64,000 bases of DNA from Burhinus oedicnemus. Its lineage: Eukaryota > Chordata > Aves > Charadriiformes > Burhinidae. The DNA is taken from the NCBI GenBank assembly GCA_008921705.1, contig VFFE01007506.1:895598-959597 (forward strand). Reading direction: 5' to 3'. The translations under genes were made by a program, and so were the position numbers. This document shows positions 11,351 to 25,340 of this stretch, piece after piece. The number at the start of each line of letters is the position of its first letter. The stretch's first letter is position 1. The notes below the pieces were generated by a model. The model was not told the origin of the DNA, ran no database searches, and was given only the letters and a program-made list of their open reading frames with translations.

Positions 11351-14300
11351 TAAATGAGGTCAATGAAGCAGTGATGAAGAAGCTGTTAAAGGAAAAGAAG
11401 GTGGGTGTTCAGAGGACTAACTTAGTACCTATAGATACATTGAAAAAGGGACCAGCACGCCCCTGCTTTTCATCTCCAGCTAATCTGGCACCTCAGATGA
11501 GTAGAATTCCTCATCAGCAACCATAAATAACATAGAGCTAGAGAGGAAAACAGATACGGCAGCACCTATATCTCTTTTGTCCTCACTTGAGGACGTTTCT
11601 TGAATGCAAACTTGTTATGCACCTTCAGGGCTTTGGGATGGCTGAGGGGTCTCCAGCGGAAATGGCTGGACAAGGGCTGCCACCTATAGGGACAGCTGTA
11701 GGACAGGGAAGGATAGCCAACCCTTCCTGCCTCCGTCTATCCCACCGACCCTTGCAGCGATGCTCCTCCCAGAGAAGCAGGTCTCGGCTTTGCCCCGTGC
11801 AGATGAGGACAGGGTTTAAGGTCACCCTCAAGGGGGGCTACGGGTAATTCAGTCATTGGCAACCCAGAGACAAACAGCAATCTGGAAATACAAGGAGGGG
11901 TCAGGGAGTGTTCTGTATTTAAGCTAGTTTCTGACCTAATCCCTTAAGTGAGCAATAAATACAACTTTTATTATACGGATCTCCAGCAAAGAGTCATTCT
12001 TTGAAGGGGAATAGACAATACCTTATCAAAGAATAAGTATTCTTACTTTCCAAAGAACTGGATAAATTTCTGTTATTGTCTGGGAGACATTTTTAGAGAG
12101 AAGTAATTAAAAAACTGAAAAATTACAGTCCGCTAATTTACAAAGAATAACACATTAAAGATACATCTATTCCTTGGGAACTAAGACTAACAGAGACAAT
12201 CAGGACATTCCTTCAATTCCAGCATCCCATTTTAGGGTTTTTTTAGATAACAAGATAAAAATAACAAAACATCTTTAATCCGTAGTTATTCCTAAAAACC
12301 TTTTCCCTGAACTGGAAGATTTCCCTTAAATAAATGAGATATCCTGTGGGAAGACAACTGTATGCTAATTCATTTTTTCAATTTCCCCATCCATATTTCT
12401 CATTTTGAGCTTTTTCATATCTTCTCACTCTTTTATGATTATCAAGAAAGCTGGCAATGAGAAAAAAAAAAAAGTGTTTCTTTTCTTTAAATATTTGCTG
12501 TAGCTTGTGTAATTACTGTGCTTGGCAAGAGACATGAAGCACTATTGAATTTTCCAACCTATTTCTTTTGAAGAGCAAAATACTTTTGCCTCTCTCTTAA
12601 GAAACCCTCAGAGGAAAACAGTAATAAACACTGTTAAAAAAAATAAGGAAATAAAAATAAGAGCATATAAATGGGAAAATGCAGCTGAGTTTTTGAGAAT
12701 CCTGATTTTACAAGATGTTTGCACAGACAAGCCACTTCAAGGACCGCAGCATGTCAGCTGACCCAGATTCCCCTGGCTTCCAAGCCCACTTGTTTGGAAA
12801 ACGTGCACAGCAAACACCCTGTACAAAAGCCTCAGCTTTGCTGGAAGGACTTGTGCTATTGAGGAACAAGAGAGAGGCTACTGAAAAATATCTCTGTTGC
12901 TTTCTCTTCCCTACTGAAATTACAAATAGATAACTACAGTAATAAGATCAAGCCTTCTGTTTAATTCAGAGCTTGATTAAGATGTAGATGGGTCTGTAGC
13001 AGCTTGTCCTTGTTCTGTCTATCACAATACATAAGACTTTATTCTAGACTAAAGCTTTGGATCTCTCATGATATTTTCAGCTAAATGTGTGTTAGTGACA
13101 TCGACGTGCTGTTTGAACTAATCAGTATGATAACCACATGGCAGTTATAGATCAGCCATCTAGTTGTGTTGCTATGTGTTGGACTATTGACTTTTATGGC
13201 ACTTTTTCCCCTGCATTGCAAATGCTAAGTACGAGTGACACTTGCCCTCATTTTGCTGAATTTCTCTGTTCATGGAACTGACACATCTTGGAAAAAATTG
13301 TCAGCACAGAAGCACGGAGCAGCCTGAATAGCGGCACGGCAGCCGCTGCACATCCAAGGACCAGCTCAAAAGGAGCGAGAGGTCAACCCGCTTCCACGCT
13401 GTCTCAGGGCTTCACAGCCACGCCGCTACAAAGGCTGCTGGGTTCTTGCTGGTGCACTGATTTCAGACACATACCAGAGATCTTTTGTACTTAAGCGGGC
13501 AAATGCATAAAAATCAATCGACGCTTCTGTAGCACAGGCTGTTTTCAAGCTCTATCGAATTCATTCCTTCTACTGGGAGCAGGTTTGGGCATGCAGGTTA
13601 AAAAGTTCAAAAGTGCCCAAATGAATTAAGTATCTGTGTCCCAAATGCTTGCTATGAGAATTGATGGTCTTGTCCCTCCCCTGAAGGAGCCTGGCTCTCC
13701 CTCCACCCTCACAACAGAGGAGGTTCAGCCATTTCATACTGTAACTGTTAAATCACCGTAATTTACAGACCTGATTGGGGGTTAGCTTTGCATCCTGTGC
13801 TGCAAACCATATAGCAGCTGAGGATCTGCTGCAGGAACAGCTGAGGCACAAGCTGGAAGAGGGATCCTGTGGGCAGCCTTGGGGGTGGTAGAAAGATTAT
13901 TGATTGTAGGCTTTCTGTGCCAAGTCCCATTGCCCCATCCCTCAGCACTTGCATGGTCACCACAGAAAGGTCTAACAACAAAACCATGAAACCACATCAG
14001 TCAGAGGTGTAGAAGAAGCCCCGCAGCCTAAAACCCTTTTAGTTATCCTGGCAAAACTCTGGATGTACATTGAGAGACACCTGCTTTTGCTGGCTCATGC
14101 TGTTTCCAGCCATGCTAGAAGGGTACTGATGAAAAAGGTTTGGCTGAATTACACAGCTTCTACAGGAAAGGGCTCTGCCAAGGTTGTGCCATGCTGGGAA
14201 GATGCCCTTCAGAGCCTAAATCCAGTGTGAAAAGGGAGATTGAAAGTGATTTCAAAGCTCGTCCCCAAACACATATTCCTGCCAATCAGTCAAATAATAG

Positions 14301-14940
14301 GCTAGAGAAAGAATTTTTGTCAGTTTCTGTCCTCAGTAGAAGAAAAGAGATTGACTGGTTTCTTCATCTTCCTGACCTCGCAAAGTTTACTCTAACCCTC
14401 AGGCAGACACCCTCCTCTGACTCTGGCTGAGCAGACTGGAAGTTGTGCTGATATAGCTGGGTTGAAGAAAGGCATTGCAGAAGTCCTCATTAATCTCTTT
14501 AAACCATAGTTTGGGTCGGTCTCGGGCAGCCAGTGGAGGTGGCCAGAGCTGGCTCAGCTGATAACTTTTCTGCAGTGGGAGTGCTCAGAGGAGAAGCTGT
14601 CACCTGCGGCAGCTGGGGGATAACGGCGTTGTCCTGTGCCACAGATCACTCTGCAAGAGGGTGTTTCTCTCTTCAGCTTCCCTGTCAAGCAAACTCATTG
14701 TCCAGGTTTTCAATATATTTAAGCTTGAAAAGCATACACTAGCACACAACATACATAATTGTTATGTGCAGATGAAACTAGCTGCCTTAAAGTTTCCCGC
14801 TTCCAACCCCAAGGATGCAATTTTTGCATCAGAACAACAAAATGAGAGCACTCACCTGAGACTCATTTTAAAGAAGATTGCATGCATTATTGATATTGTT
14901 GGTTAGATTTCATCCAAATATCAAAATCCCCAAATACCTA
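11351..14940. other. AT-rich non-coding interval
   Basis: No gene or recognisable repeat is visible. Short open frames are scattered on both strands (for example 13288-13494 and 14140-14430) and have no recognisable domains, splice context or start context. Nothing in the interval supports a function. Confidence 0.55.
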
Positions 14941-14941
14941 A

Positions 14942-15379
14942 TGTGGCAACCTTAAAGAGAACTATAAGGAGAAAATAACTTCCTTCTGCATCTTTCCTGG
15001 TACTGATCTAGAAGTGCTGGTCAGATGTCCAAGGGATCAAAGGGTCAACCCTCTTTCTTCAATGGCCAGCGTCCAAGGAGGACTCTGTCTGTTTGTCTGC
15101 CTTTGATCCCAATCCTGAATCCAGATCCGGAATCCAGTTCCCATCTGTCACTGGGACTTCCCCAGTGCCTGCTGGTGATGTGATTGTCATCTTGGGAGCT
15201 TGATATGGTTTTGTATATATTCATTATTTTCTTTTTATTCTGTTATTAATATTTCATTAAAGTACTTTGGTTCTATCTAAACTCATAAGTCTCTTTCTCT
15301 CCCCCCTCTCCTTGGAGAGAGAGGTGGGGGAGAGCATCTGTTGTTAATCTCGGTGGCCAGTCCGGCCCAAACCATGACA
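14942..15379 (+). mobile_element. decayed avian ERV long terminal repeat
   Basis: The 3' half is typical of avian ERV LTRs: an AT-rich run with a polyadenylation-type signal ATTAAA at 15256-15261, 'aactcataagtctc', a C-rich/G-rich imperfect hairpin around 15293-15336, then 'ggcccaaaccatgaca' with the terminal CA at 15378-15379. The 5' edge is uncertain. 'tgtggcaacc' at 14942 starts with the expected TG, but the flanking bases (cctaa and tggtg) do not form a target-site duplication. No retroviral gene remnants are recognised beside it, so it is a solo or truncated LTR. Assignment to an ERVL-like family is from memory of avian LTR ends and needs a library search. Confidence 0.6.
15256..15261 (+). 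promoter_or_regulatory. polyadenylation-type signal in the LTR
   Basis: ATTAAA is the common variant of the AATAAA hexamer and sits where the R region of this LTR would be expected. No evidence of present use. Confidence 0.4.
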
Positions 15380-16474
15380 TGGTGTGAGGCCTAATTTCGC
15401 AGATTCTTTCATTAAAATCTGTGTTTAGGTCTATAGCTGGAGCTTTCTGAGCTGTTTGGGTTTTTCTTGTTTGTTTGGTTTTAGATAAATCACTGAAACT
15501 GCATGTGCTTATGGGAAAGAGTTTTTTGGGTTAAATTTTTCAACTGTTTGAATATGTCCTCCTTCAACATTTCCTGATGAAAATATCTGAATAGTTTTCT
15601 TTAAGCTTTGAATAACCCCTCATGCAGAAATAGATAAGTTCTATTGCCTTGAACTGTCGATAACAGCGGTAACAGAGAAGGGGGTAAGGGTTACAAACAC
15701 AGAACTCAGGCAGTGGGGTGTGTGGGCGAGTAGGTGGCTGCACATTGCCTGTGTGTGTGCCGTGACAGAGAAGGAAGGATTTTAGGTGCAGATATTGACC
15801 CATTGGAGTCACGAAATTCCCAGAAGGAAGAAATTCCATGGTTAAAGCCTGCCTGCACCCAACGATGCGTCAAACATCAGCCCTGAGTCAAACGCATGTA
15901 GGACTAACAGAGTGTAGCCCTGCAGAAAAATAACGATAAGCGTGAGGTTTAATTTGAGCGTTAAGCAAGAACGTGCCAAGGATGAGTGCCGTGTGAGTGA
16001 TGTGACACTTTGAAGCACTGCCAGCAATCGTCAGTAATTTTTTGACAAATTTCCTAATGAGGTGTGTAGGTTTCTTTTAGAGGGAAGAAGAGCCACGGTG
16101 CCCTATTCTTAAGATTGAAAGGTACAACTTTTTCAACAAGACTCTAACGATCCAAAATATTTTGTGGAGATACATTGATTTTGACAACAGTTTTGACACA
16201 AAGTTTTTCTGATATCCACTCAGTTCCAGAAAGAAAGACTGAGAAAGGGAGAGAGAAAGACATAGGATAAAAATAGTAAAATAAATTTAAAAAATACGAT
16301 CTTTTCCAATTGAGTCTTCTACACAATCAGTTAAGAAGTTGTCTTTCATTTTAGGGTAAGGTAGAAAACAAGTTTCCAATTCAGTCATGATTTATGGATT
16401 TCAGATATAAGCAGCCCTACTTCTTTCATTATCCATTCCCTCAACCTTTTTCCTCTTTAAGTGGTGTTTGACAG

Positions 16475-16514
16475 AAGGGAAGGGAAGGGAAGGGAAGGGA
16501 AGGGAAGGGAAGGG
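16475..16514 (+). repeat. (AAGGG)8 microsatellite
   Basis: Eight uninterrupted AAGGG units are followed by a degenerate G-rich end. The purine-only strand could form triplex or G-rich structures. The same pentamer appears in reverse complement at 63157-63216. Confidence 0.95.
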
Positions 16515-17829
16515 GAGGGGTGGATAGGTAGTCTTGCTGTTCATTTTGCTACCCACAACAGGTTGTGATAAAAGGAGATAGCAACCAATGTTATATGAAA
16601 GATGCCTTCTTCTGTGTGCCCATCTTCTCTTCCAGAGGAGGAACTACATGTCTCCCCATCTCTCAGCAGCAGTAATTCACCTGGTCTTTCAGGGCTTTGA
16701 AACAGGCAAAGCACATGGTGCCATTTTACCATATATGGGATATCAAACATCCAGCTAGACTGGAGAGACTGTCATATGATGACTAGAAGAGGACATTCTA
16801 CAAACACTGTGTTCTCCTCTTCCATGTGTCTACTGCCCTTCTGAATGGTTTAGGATGTTTCCTTCATCTCCTATTTCAGGGAAACTCCAAATGGCCCAAT
16901 TGCTTGGGATGTGGCTGTAATCTCTTACTCTTTCCATGCATTTGTGCTCAAGCCATAAACAGAGGTCAAAACTGCTTCTCTAGGTGTGTCTTCTCTGCCC
17001 TTCTCATGCGAGTCCAAATTGGAAGAGGCTCCTTATCGGCCCTTGCAGTTTGGTTTTTTAACCACATAAGTGTACCTGATCCTCTCAGCACCATCATGTT
17101 CTCCCTGCTACCTGTCTCCAAGTAGCTAAATTAAAATTAAAGACCTCTGTCTTCAACTAAGTCTTTCAGTGTTTTCTCACACTATGCAACACTCTTCTGA
17201 CTGTTTAATCTGTTACCAATATTCCTGTTCCTTCTCTTTCATTCTCTGGGACTTTGTGATGTGTTTTGCATAGAAAGTGCCTCCTAATCAGAAAATGGTT
17301 TGATTAATGTTCAGTGGAGAATTACATATGGACAAAAAGGCCGGATGATGACAGCTAGAATCTTGACCTCATATCTGAGTTGCAAGGTGCCATCTTCAGT
17401 GTTACTGTGTGTCCACTACATAGAAAGAATAAACTGAGAACATGATTCACCGATCAGTTGCTCCAACATCTGGGATATTGCCATTAGATGCAGCTTTTTC
17501 CTTGTATTTCTACAAATACTTTTGCATTAATGTCCCATTTCATTTTCAATTTTTTTGCTAAGCACACATTTCACTTGAATTTGAGTGTCAGTAAAAGTAT
17601 CATGTAGGGTTACATTTGCTCTGAAAGTAAGTGGTATTTATTTTTCTTTATTGTTCAAACAAGTGCTTTGACAGAGAAAATAAAGAAATCTATTTTCAAG
17701 AGTAAAAATGTTTTTTTCAACAGTAAAATCGACTCTCATTGTTGATCTAATGGGCTATCAGTCAAGCCGCTCTTGCTCTGAAGAGCTAGCATAGGAGAGT
17801 TTGAATAGCTGATGATAATAAGGAGCAGA

Positions 17830-17860
17830 TGTTCTTCCCTCAAACTTAGAGGGAAGAACA
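17830..17860. repeat. perfect hairpin, 12-bp arms
   Basis: TGTTCTTCCCTC (17830-17841) and its exact reverse complement (17849-17860) flank a 7-nt loop, aaactta. A transcript of either strand would fold into a short stem. No terminator role is implied in this eukaryotic setting. Confidence 0.7.
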
Positions 17861-18979
17861 AGCTAAAGAAGAACACAAGACTGCTGGTTAATATCCTTCC
17901 ACCTAGAGCCAATGCACTTTTTTTCACTTCTGGAATTATATAATACAACTGATTAAATAATTTAAATTAAAAACAAGCAAGTAAACAAAGTAGTTCTTGG
18001 GTAGCATGAGTATCATAGATGCGATGGGAGGGTGAGCTCCATGAGGATGAGTCCGTGAGTTCCTCCCTCTCTCCACTGGCTGTAGATGATTATCTGAAGC
18101 AAACACCTAGTCTTAGATGGCAAATGAGATGCAATGAATCCCTCACTCCTATAAGCTCTTTTTAAAATCCGACCTTTCCTGGGTAAACTGAAGTAAACTA
18201 GGCCACTGTCAAGTGCTTCTGCTAAGGGGTTCACATTTTAAGAACCAAACAGTTCACACAGCTGTTAAATCATCTGAATACCTTTGGCACTCTGGCCTCT
18301 TTTTCTGGAGAGACTTTCTTCTACATTTTAGTGATGTCACATCCACAAGTTAGCTTCCTTCTGCATCGACTTCTAACAAAACCGACTTGAAAAAAGCCAT
18401 GATGGTTTACTGGTTTTGCGGATAAGGCACCTGCTAAGTGGTGTGAAGTCAGGCCCTGCTGACTCGTAAGCAGCAGCTAGACTCACTTCCAGCCCTGCCA
18501 CTTTTTTTGTGTGAGCAAGAGAGATCGGTGCATTGGTGCAGTGCCACAGGACTGTGTCATGTTTAACAGTGCTGCAGAGCTCAGTTTTAACTACAGCTGC
18601 GTGTCTTTGAAACCTCATGGCGATGGCTAAACCCAAGTCTCCTGGCTGAAAATTTTGACCACAATCAAAATGTGATTTGAGGAACTGACAAGGAAAGAAA
18701 AAGAAGAGAATAATTGCTCTTTTGACAGGTTTTCCATGGTACTGTTTCTCTTTGTACCATTTTGGAAGGAAAATAAATGCCCTTTGACCTCATTGTTTCT
18801 TACGTACTCAGTCCTAGGGTAACAGCTAGGTCCTGCTGATGACTGTCCAGAGAGGTTTCATTACCGTTCAGATACAGAGGAAAATATATTCTCAAACACA
18901 CATGGAATTTTGATTTCATGATAGTTCTGTCACTGTGTGAAGGATACCATTCAATTCTGAGGGCAAAGTTCATGCCAGG

Positions 18980-18995
18980 AAAACAAACAAACAAA
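18980..18995. repeat. (AAAC)n short repeat
   Basis: About four AAAC units. Simple sequence only. Confidence 0.75.
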
Positions 18996-21900
18996 GGAAA
19001 ACAAAATCAAAGAAGAAGAGAGAAGCTTTCAGAAAATACTCATATAGTCTCCAGAAACAGGAAAGAAGAAAACAAATCTCACTCCTAACTGCTGTTAAAA
19101 TCCCCATCTATTTTTTTGCTATTATTATTGAGTAAGGTCATAAACCTAACAGAGAAGGCAGTTTAGAAGGAAGCTAGCAAACTTAAAATGATATAACAGA
19201 GAGTTTGCACAGTCAGACCAAGGATTCAGAGCCAACATGCCAATATGTCAGACCCCAATTTATCTCCTTTTCCATCTTGCTTTTTAGGATAACTACATCA
19301 GTTTGGACAATTCAGTTCCCCAGGCTGCACACAGCATGCATCTCTCAGAGAGACAAGAATAGAATTGGGATTCTTTATGATCAGCTCCCTACTGTGTACT
19401 AACAAGCAGCCGTGTAACATATTGGGAAGGTGTGTGCATGTCAAGGTCTTTTCCCAGCTGGATATAGAACTAGGAAATGAGCACCAAGACAAAAGCATAA
19501 CAAAGATATCAGCAAGAGTAGCATAGAGCGGTATGTCAAATGTGTGGGATACATGACACTTGCAGGACTGCTCTGCTGGTATGAAGGTACTGTGGAAACC
19601 CTTGCACTGGGAATTAAGTCTGATACCTTGACTGCAAGGTGTTAGAAATGGTGTAAAGGCCTTATGGAGAGACTGAACTTCTCATCTATTATGCTTCTAG
19701 CATTAAGAAGATGGAGGGTCTTTTCCCTCGTTTCTTATTTCCGTTCTTTCAGGCAAGGGATAGTTGACACATCTTCTGCATTATTTGCAGCCATTAGTTA
19801 TAATTTTTTATTTGTTAATTTTATCCCCTGGCATCATCTTCTGATCTGTTCATATTTATCAGAATGCTCCCAGAAGAAAGATTTTAGTTCTGACATTGAT
19901 TTTGGGGTTTTTTTGGGTACTTCTGCATGAATATTTTGAAGTGCAGAATGTATTTTGTGCTCTTTGAGACTTTGAAATAAAGCTTTTACATTGGTCAGAT
20001 GTGTTTGTCAGAGAGTTTTCAGGAACATTTTTACCATATCTGCCAAATATTCTTTGAGACTGTTCTTCGTGACATTTGGTTGGATAGATGCACTGGACAT
20101 GAGACTCATTTTTGGTCCCTGACGGAAACAATGTGAACCTTCCAGCTCTGTCTGCCACGGATGCTCCTGACACTGTATTGAAATTTCTTTTGCTTTGAAT
20201 AGTCTACAAAAAATCTCTCTGTAGTAAACTTGTTTTGTAGAGCCTCAAATAAAATGCAGAACAGGAGGATTTCCAATATGGAGAGAGAAAATTCATTTAA
20301 GAGGTCAAGGTGTATTTAGCATGGTTACTTTGTTATTTCACTTTGCTTTGGGCATTAAATGGAAGTTGCAATGTATAGCAGTGGGAAAAATCTTTAGTGT
20401 TCAGGGTTGAGTTGCAACCACTCATTTTGAAATGAAACCATGCTCTTTTCTTCTAAAGCATTATTTAGTTAACCCATAATCCATGAAAGGCAGAATTTCT
20501 CCAACAGTCCTACACAATCTTTTTCATGACACATAGAAGAGATGTCTAGAATAGATCTGGTTCTGAAAAGAAAGCCCCAGGTTATTTTCACTGAATAGTT
20601 TTTATCATAGATATTGTGAACATTATAGGAATATCTGACCCCTAATTCTCCTTAAAGAAAGAAATATCAGCTCCTTGGGACACCATTGTTATCTCATATC
20701 TCTGTAAAGAAAAAGATGAAAAACATCAGAAAAACCTGTGCCTCTACTGGAGCAGAAATTTTCCTGCTGAATTTCAAGCCATTTCCTAGCATCCAAGAAG
20801 CTGAAAGCATACTTCACAACTCCAACGTCCTTGTGACCTTGGTGGACTATAAAGTCTTGGATGTCAGACTTTCAGCTGTGGAATGTAAAACTAAGCTGTT
20901 CGACAAACCACATCAGTCAGTGCCTCTGAACAGTGGCTCAAAAATCAGGACTTACCCTTTCCCTATTGAATGATTTATCAGAGTGGTAGAAAATATTGAG
21001 CTACTGCTTAAGAAATGCCAGAGGACACTGGACCCAGGAGGGATACATGCATAATTCATTACACTGATCAACAATATTCATAGGGAAGAGTAACTACTTA
21101 CTTTTCCCACTTTTTTAGTAGACTTACATTTTATAAAAGGAAATTGCACAGTCACTCATCTTTATTCATAAATTCTAGGGCAGACAGTTTCTCGAACCTA
21201 TCAAAAAAAATATATGTGCAAAGGTATGTCATGTATGTATTAGTTTCCAAGACCATGTGTATCCTGAACTATGGGGAATATCTGGGAAGTAAGAAACAAA
21301 GGGAGGAATCTGCTAGTTCACACAGGCACTTTGGACCTCTAAAACCCAGTGTCTGCCACCATGAATCAGAACTAGATTTGTTTCTGCTTTCAGCTGTCAG
21401 GTTTGCAATACAAAACCCAAATCCCTGACAGTTTCACTTAAAACAAAAACAAAGCTCTAAATGAGCTGAACTAAATGACGGAGCGGTTATTCTCTGCCAT
21501 ACCTTAGTGCCAGCCATGGTCATCAGATGCCATTTATTTTGTTCTCCAGGGTGGAGACACAGACCAGATTTAGAGTGATGGATCATAGTAGGTTAGATCT
21601 GAAGTTCTACTGTTATTGACTTCTCTCCACCACTAGCTATAAAGGGTGAGCTGGTTACCCTACTTTGGCTCATTTCTGGGAAGTTTTCATGCAGATTGAA
21701 TTCACCCGTTAGCTAAGCTGAAATACCTTCCCCTGCTGCGAGGGAAGACCACGCACGCATGCACAGTTACTGTGCATCAGCTGATATAAATGTGGTCATT
21801 TGACTACGTGGGACCAAGTAACATGCTTAAACACAGGTGTATAGTGCCAGTGCAGAGATTCTGGGATATCTCACCTGACTCGCAGAAAGATTTGTCTCTC

Positions 21901-22541
21901 CTGTAGGTCCTGTGTCATGTTAGCTGCTCCTGCATTGATGCTTTGGAAAGCTGAAGATGTCTGAGAAAGTACTAGACATCTAGATTTAGGTATCTGAATT
22001 GCTCCTCGTTTTTATTTTTGCATTGATTCCTTGCTTATAGTGGGAATAACAGCTGTGCCTCAAGGGCATGAAGTACCAAAATATCAAATTACTGAAGAAA
22101 ATGCATGTGCCTTAGATCATGTCATACGCAGCTCTTAGAAAATCATCTCTGCACTTAGAAAAAATATCTCAACAATACTTCAAAAAAAGATGAATGTTAA
22201 AGCTTCAATAATTCATCAAAATCCAGTTTAAATAAATAATAAACCGTATAACTAAACACTTAATCACTCAGCTCCTGATTCTTCTGACTCACTGTTTATT
22301 AGCTTCTCAATAAATTAATTTGCTTGACTTACCAAGCTAAATGCTTAAGAATAAAAAGGTTAATTGAAGGTTAGAGTAGGATACATTATTGAGTAGTTGA
22401 CATATTGCCTTGATGTTATAAATAAGCTGGAAGTAGTTCAATAGAGTTGCAGTCGCTTTTCCCAAGTCTGAACTTGACCTGCAGTCTTTCTTCCGGAAGC
22501 ATTGTCATTTCTTTATGTCTAACAGGGCTTTGAGTAATTTC

Positions 22542-22554
22542 TTTTTTTTTTTTT
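22542..22554. repeat. poly(T) tract
   Basis: Thirteen consecutive T; no associated element recognised. Confidence 0.8.
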
Positions 22555-25340
22555 CCTGCCCTTCTTAAGAATATGAATTATTAATAGCATGAAGAATACA
22601 TTCAGGGAAGAAAAAGGCAGAACATATCACAGCTCCCCAAACCTATAAGATTTTGAAAAAAGGAAGAACAAAAAAAGTTAAACATTCATACCTGAGGTTG
22701 TTCGTTTGCATGCCAACAAAAGATAGTGAAGGAACTACAAAGAAGCTTTGAAATGAGAGGATTATTAGAACAAGAAGAATTTTGAATTAATCAGGACAAG
22801 CTTGTATAAGCAGATCCAAGATGCCAGAGGGTCTGGAAACTCTTTTTCTGTAAATCACTTCCTATCACAGACGCTCTTTGTGAAAGGAGGACGGGGAGGT
22901 GAGCTTAGGGGGGCAGGTGGGGAGGAGGTAGTCCCATCTCTGACATGCTCTGAATTAATGCAGATGTCAGGCAGGAGCCGAGTGTGCGGAAATAGGACTG
23001 TATACCAAACTAAAGATTTTACAGCTACTGTGCTAATGATGAGGGGCAGATCCTCAGCAGGTTTTATTTGTCAGAGGTCCAACAGTGGTAATGCAAATGA
23101 CACCAACTGAGTATCTATCCCTCCATTTTGTGCTATTTCTCCTCCTCACCCAGCCTCATCTCCTTTCATTTCTATGATAAACAGGACTTGAACTCTGCTG
23201 AGCCTCACAATTCTGCATCTCGTTGATGACTCATTAAGATTTTATCATTCCAGTGACATGTTATTGAACCCAGTTTCCTTAGGGGGCTGGTCTGGTGATT
23301 ACAGGAGTAACCAGTGACTGCTTAATCACCCACTTCATTATATTCATATTAATAATAGATACCAGGAGGTAGACAGTTATAATTACATTGCTAGTTTAGA
23401 AAGACATGAGCCCATAAAATTTGGCAACACTGAAATATAAATTCAGTCGTAAATATCACATGAATAGAGGTGACTTGGAAGGTGCAGAGAAGGGTAAGAG
23501 AGCATAAACATTGTTATTTTAAAGAGAGTTATTGTCTCAGCAATTGTGATGCTGTTTAATTAAGCAGAAGAGAAATACTTCCTTGAGCATGAGCAGCTTA
23601 GAAGAGATGATGAAATACGATATTCTCATGTCTAGTTCAGAAGCATTTTCCATCAGGGAAAAAGGTCCCAAGGAACCCTCCATAGCAGCCTTGCTGTGAT
23701 GCTTTTTTGGAGCAAGAGGTCGTAATTTTGTATGTCCATAACGTCCATAAAGTATGGCTCATGCCTCTGGAGTTGAACACTTCCACCTTTGATCAGCAGG
23801 TACATTGCAGAGCAGGGACTTTCAGCATTGTGTAAGTCTCATAACACAGCAATTCCTCAGACACGCCAGCGGTGCTGAGCAGGCGGCCCATTCTAACTAA
23901 TGAATTGTGGTAAGCACACTGGAGGTTTGATACAATACGATCCATTGTGAAGTGGCAAACACAGACAGTAGAGGGTTTTTTTTCTGGTTTGCTATATATC
24001 CCTATTTTAAGATTAGACAAACTGCCATCCAGAGGTGCTTGCTTGTAACAGAAGCACAGGGTGACTAAGTTTTGACACCTAAGTTAAATCAGATGTTGAG
24101 TGAGGGCTTGTGAGGGAACATATTGGATCAGGGAGTCATGAATACCAATAGTATTTCTCCTAAAGCAAGATAATGCTTTCATGGCTGAGGATTTCTGAAA
24201 ACTACAGGTTTCCAATCAAACCTAATTTTTCTGAAAATCCGGAAGAATTTCTGTCCATTCCTCATTATGTTTAACATGAGGTTTGGCTTTATTTTATTTT
24301 GAACAGATCAAGCTTTTGTTGCAGAGATTTATTTTCACATAACTGAAAAAGTTTTCTGCACAGTGTAGCTAAAGTAGTTGTCAAAAGTAAAGTGAAGGCA
24401 GAGTTGCACCCAGAATAGGACTGAGAAAAATCTAGCTGAAGTTCAGAAGGGGGATGCTCAGGCAGCTCATCACTCAACTTAATTCATTACCTAGAGCTGC
24501 ACATATTTATGTATCTCATTAAAAGTCAGACAGCTCAAATGAGCAGAAGCTGGAAATGTTAGTTCAACTTTCTTCAGGTAAGGGATTTAGTGCTCCCAAC
24601 TGCTAGCTACTTTGTAAAACAGGAGGTTCATAATTGAGCCAAGCCTTGCAGACAATTAAACGTGGTTTGAGCAATCTGTGAGTTTGGCCTGTAAGGAAAA
24701 TAGGCAAAGTGTATCCCACCAGGGCTTAGGCTAACAATCACTGCCAGTAAGTCAGTGATCAGTTGTCTGAAGTATCTCTGGGATTTCACTGCTGAATGTT
24801 TACGTGCTAGGCTAGTTTGACATCTACAGGACTCAAGAAAAGGGCTGGCAATGCCAGCAGTCCCTAAATACTTGGGTCTCTTGAGGCATTTTAGTACTTC
24901 AGCTCTCCTTGCCAAGCTATCCCTCCAAGTGCATGCATCAAGGGGAATCTGACTGTGCATAGCTTCTAGCTGGTGCTATGCCTCAGTTTATTCATCGTTA
25001 CTTGCCAGGGTTATATTTCTTCCAGGGAAGAAACTTTCTATTAAACTATTAAGCTTCAATAGTTTCCTTTAAAATGATAGAACTTCATGGGAGAGAGAGA
25101 TGTGGGGAAGTGGATCTAGCTGAAATAAAGACAGTAGCTGGGAAAAATAGACTCAATGATTTGTGGGAAAAGGTAATGTGTATCTTGGACTCCTTGAAAG
25201 ATTGTGCATTAAAAATGAAAACCACTGAAGGGTTGAGGAAACCAAGACTGGGAGATAAAGGAATGTTTTTATAATATTGATCAGTCTTTAGGCAGACAGA
25301 AGCACATGGGTATGGCTTTCAGCAGTCTCATTTATTTGTG

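Noticed and set aside
20686..20973. 95-codon plus-strand frame with plausible codon-like composition
   Set aside because: No domain or splice context recognised; kept only as a remark in the interval entry.
24971..25000. 'tgcctcagtttattcatcg' resembling the MIR SINE 3' part
   Set aside because: The match is about 15 bases without neighbouring MIR core sequence; too little to call.
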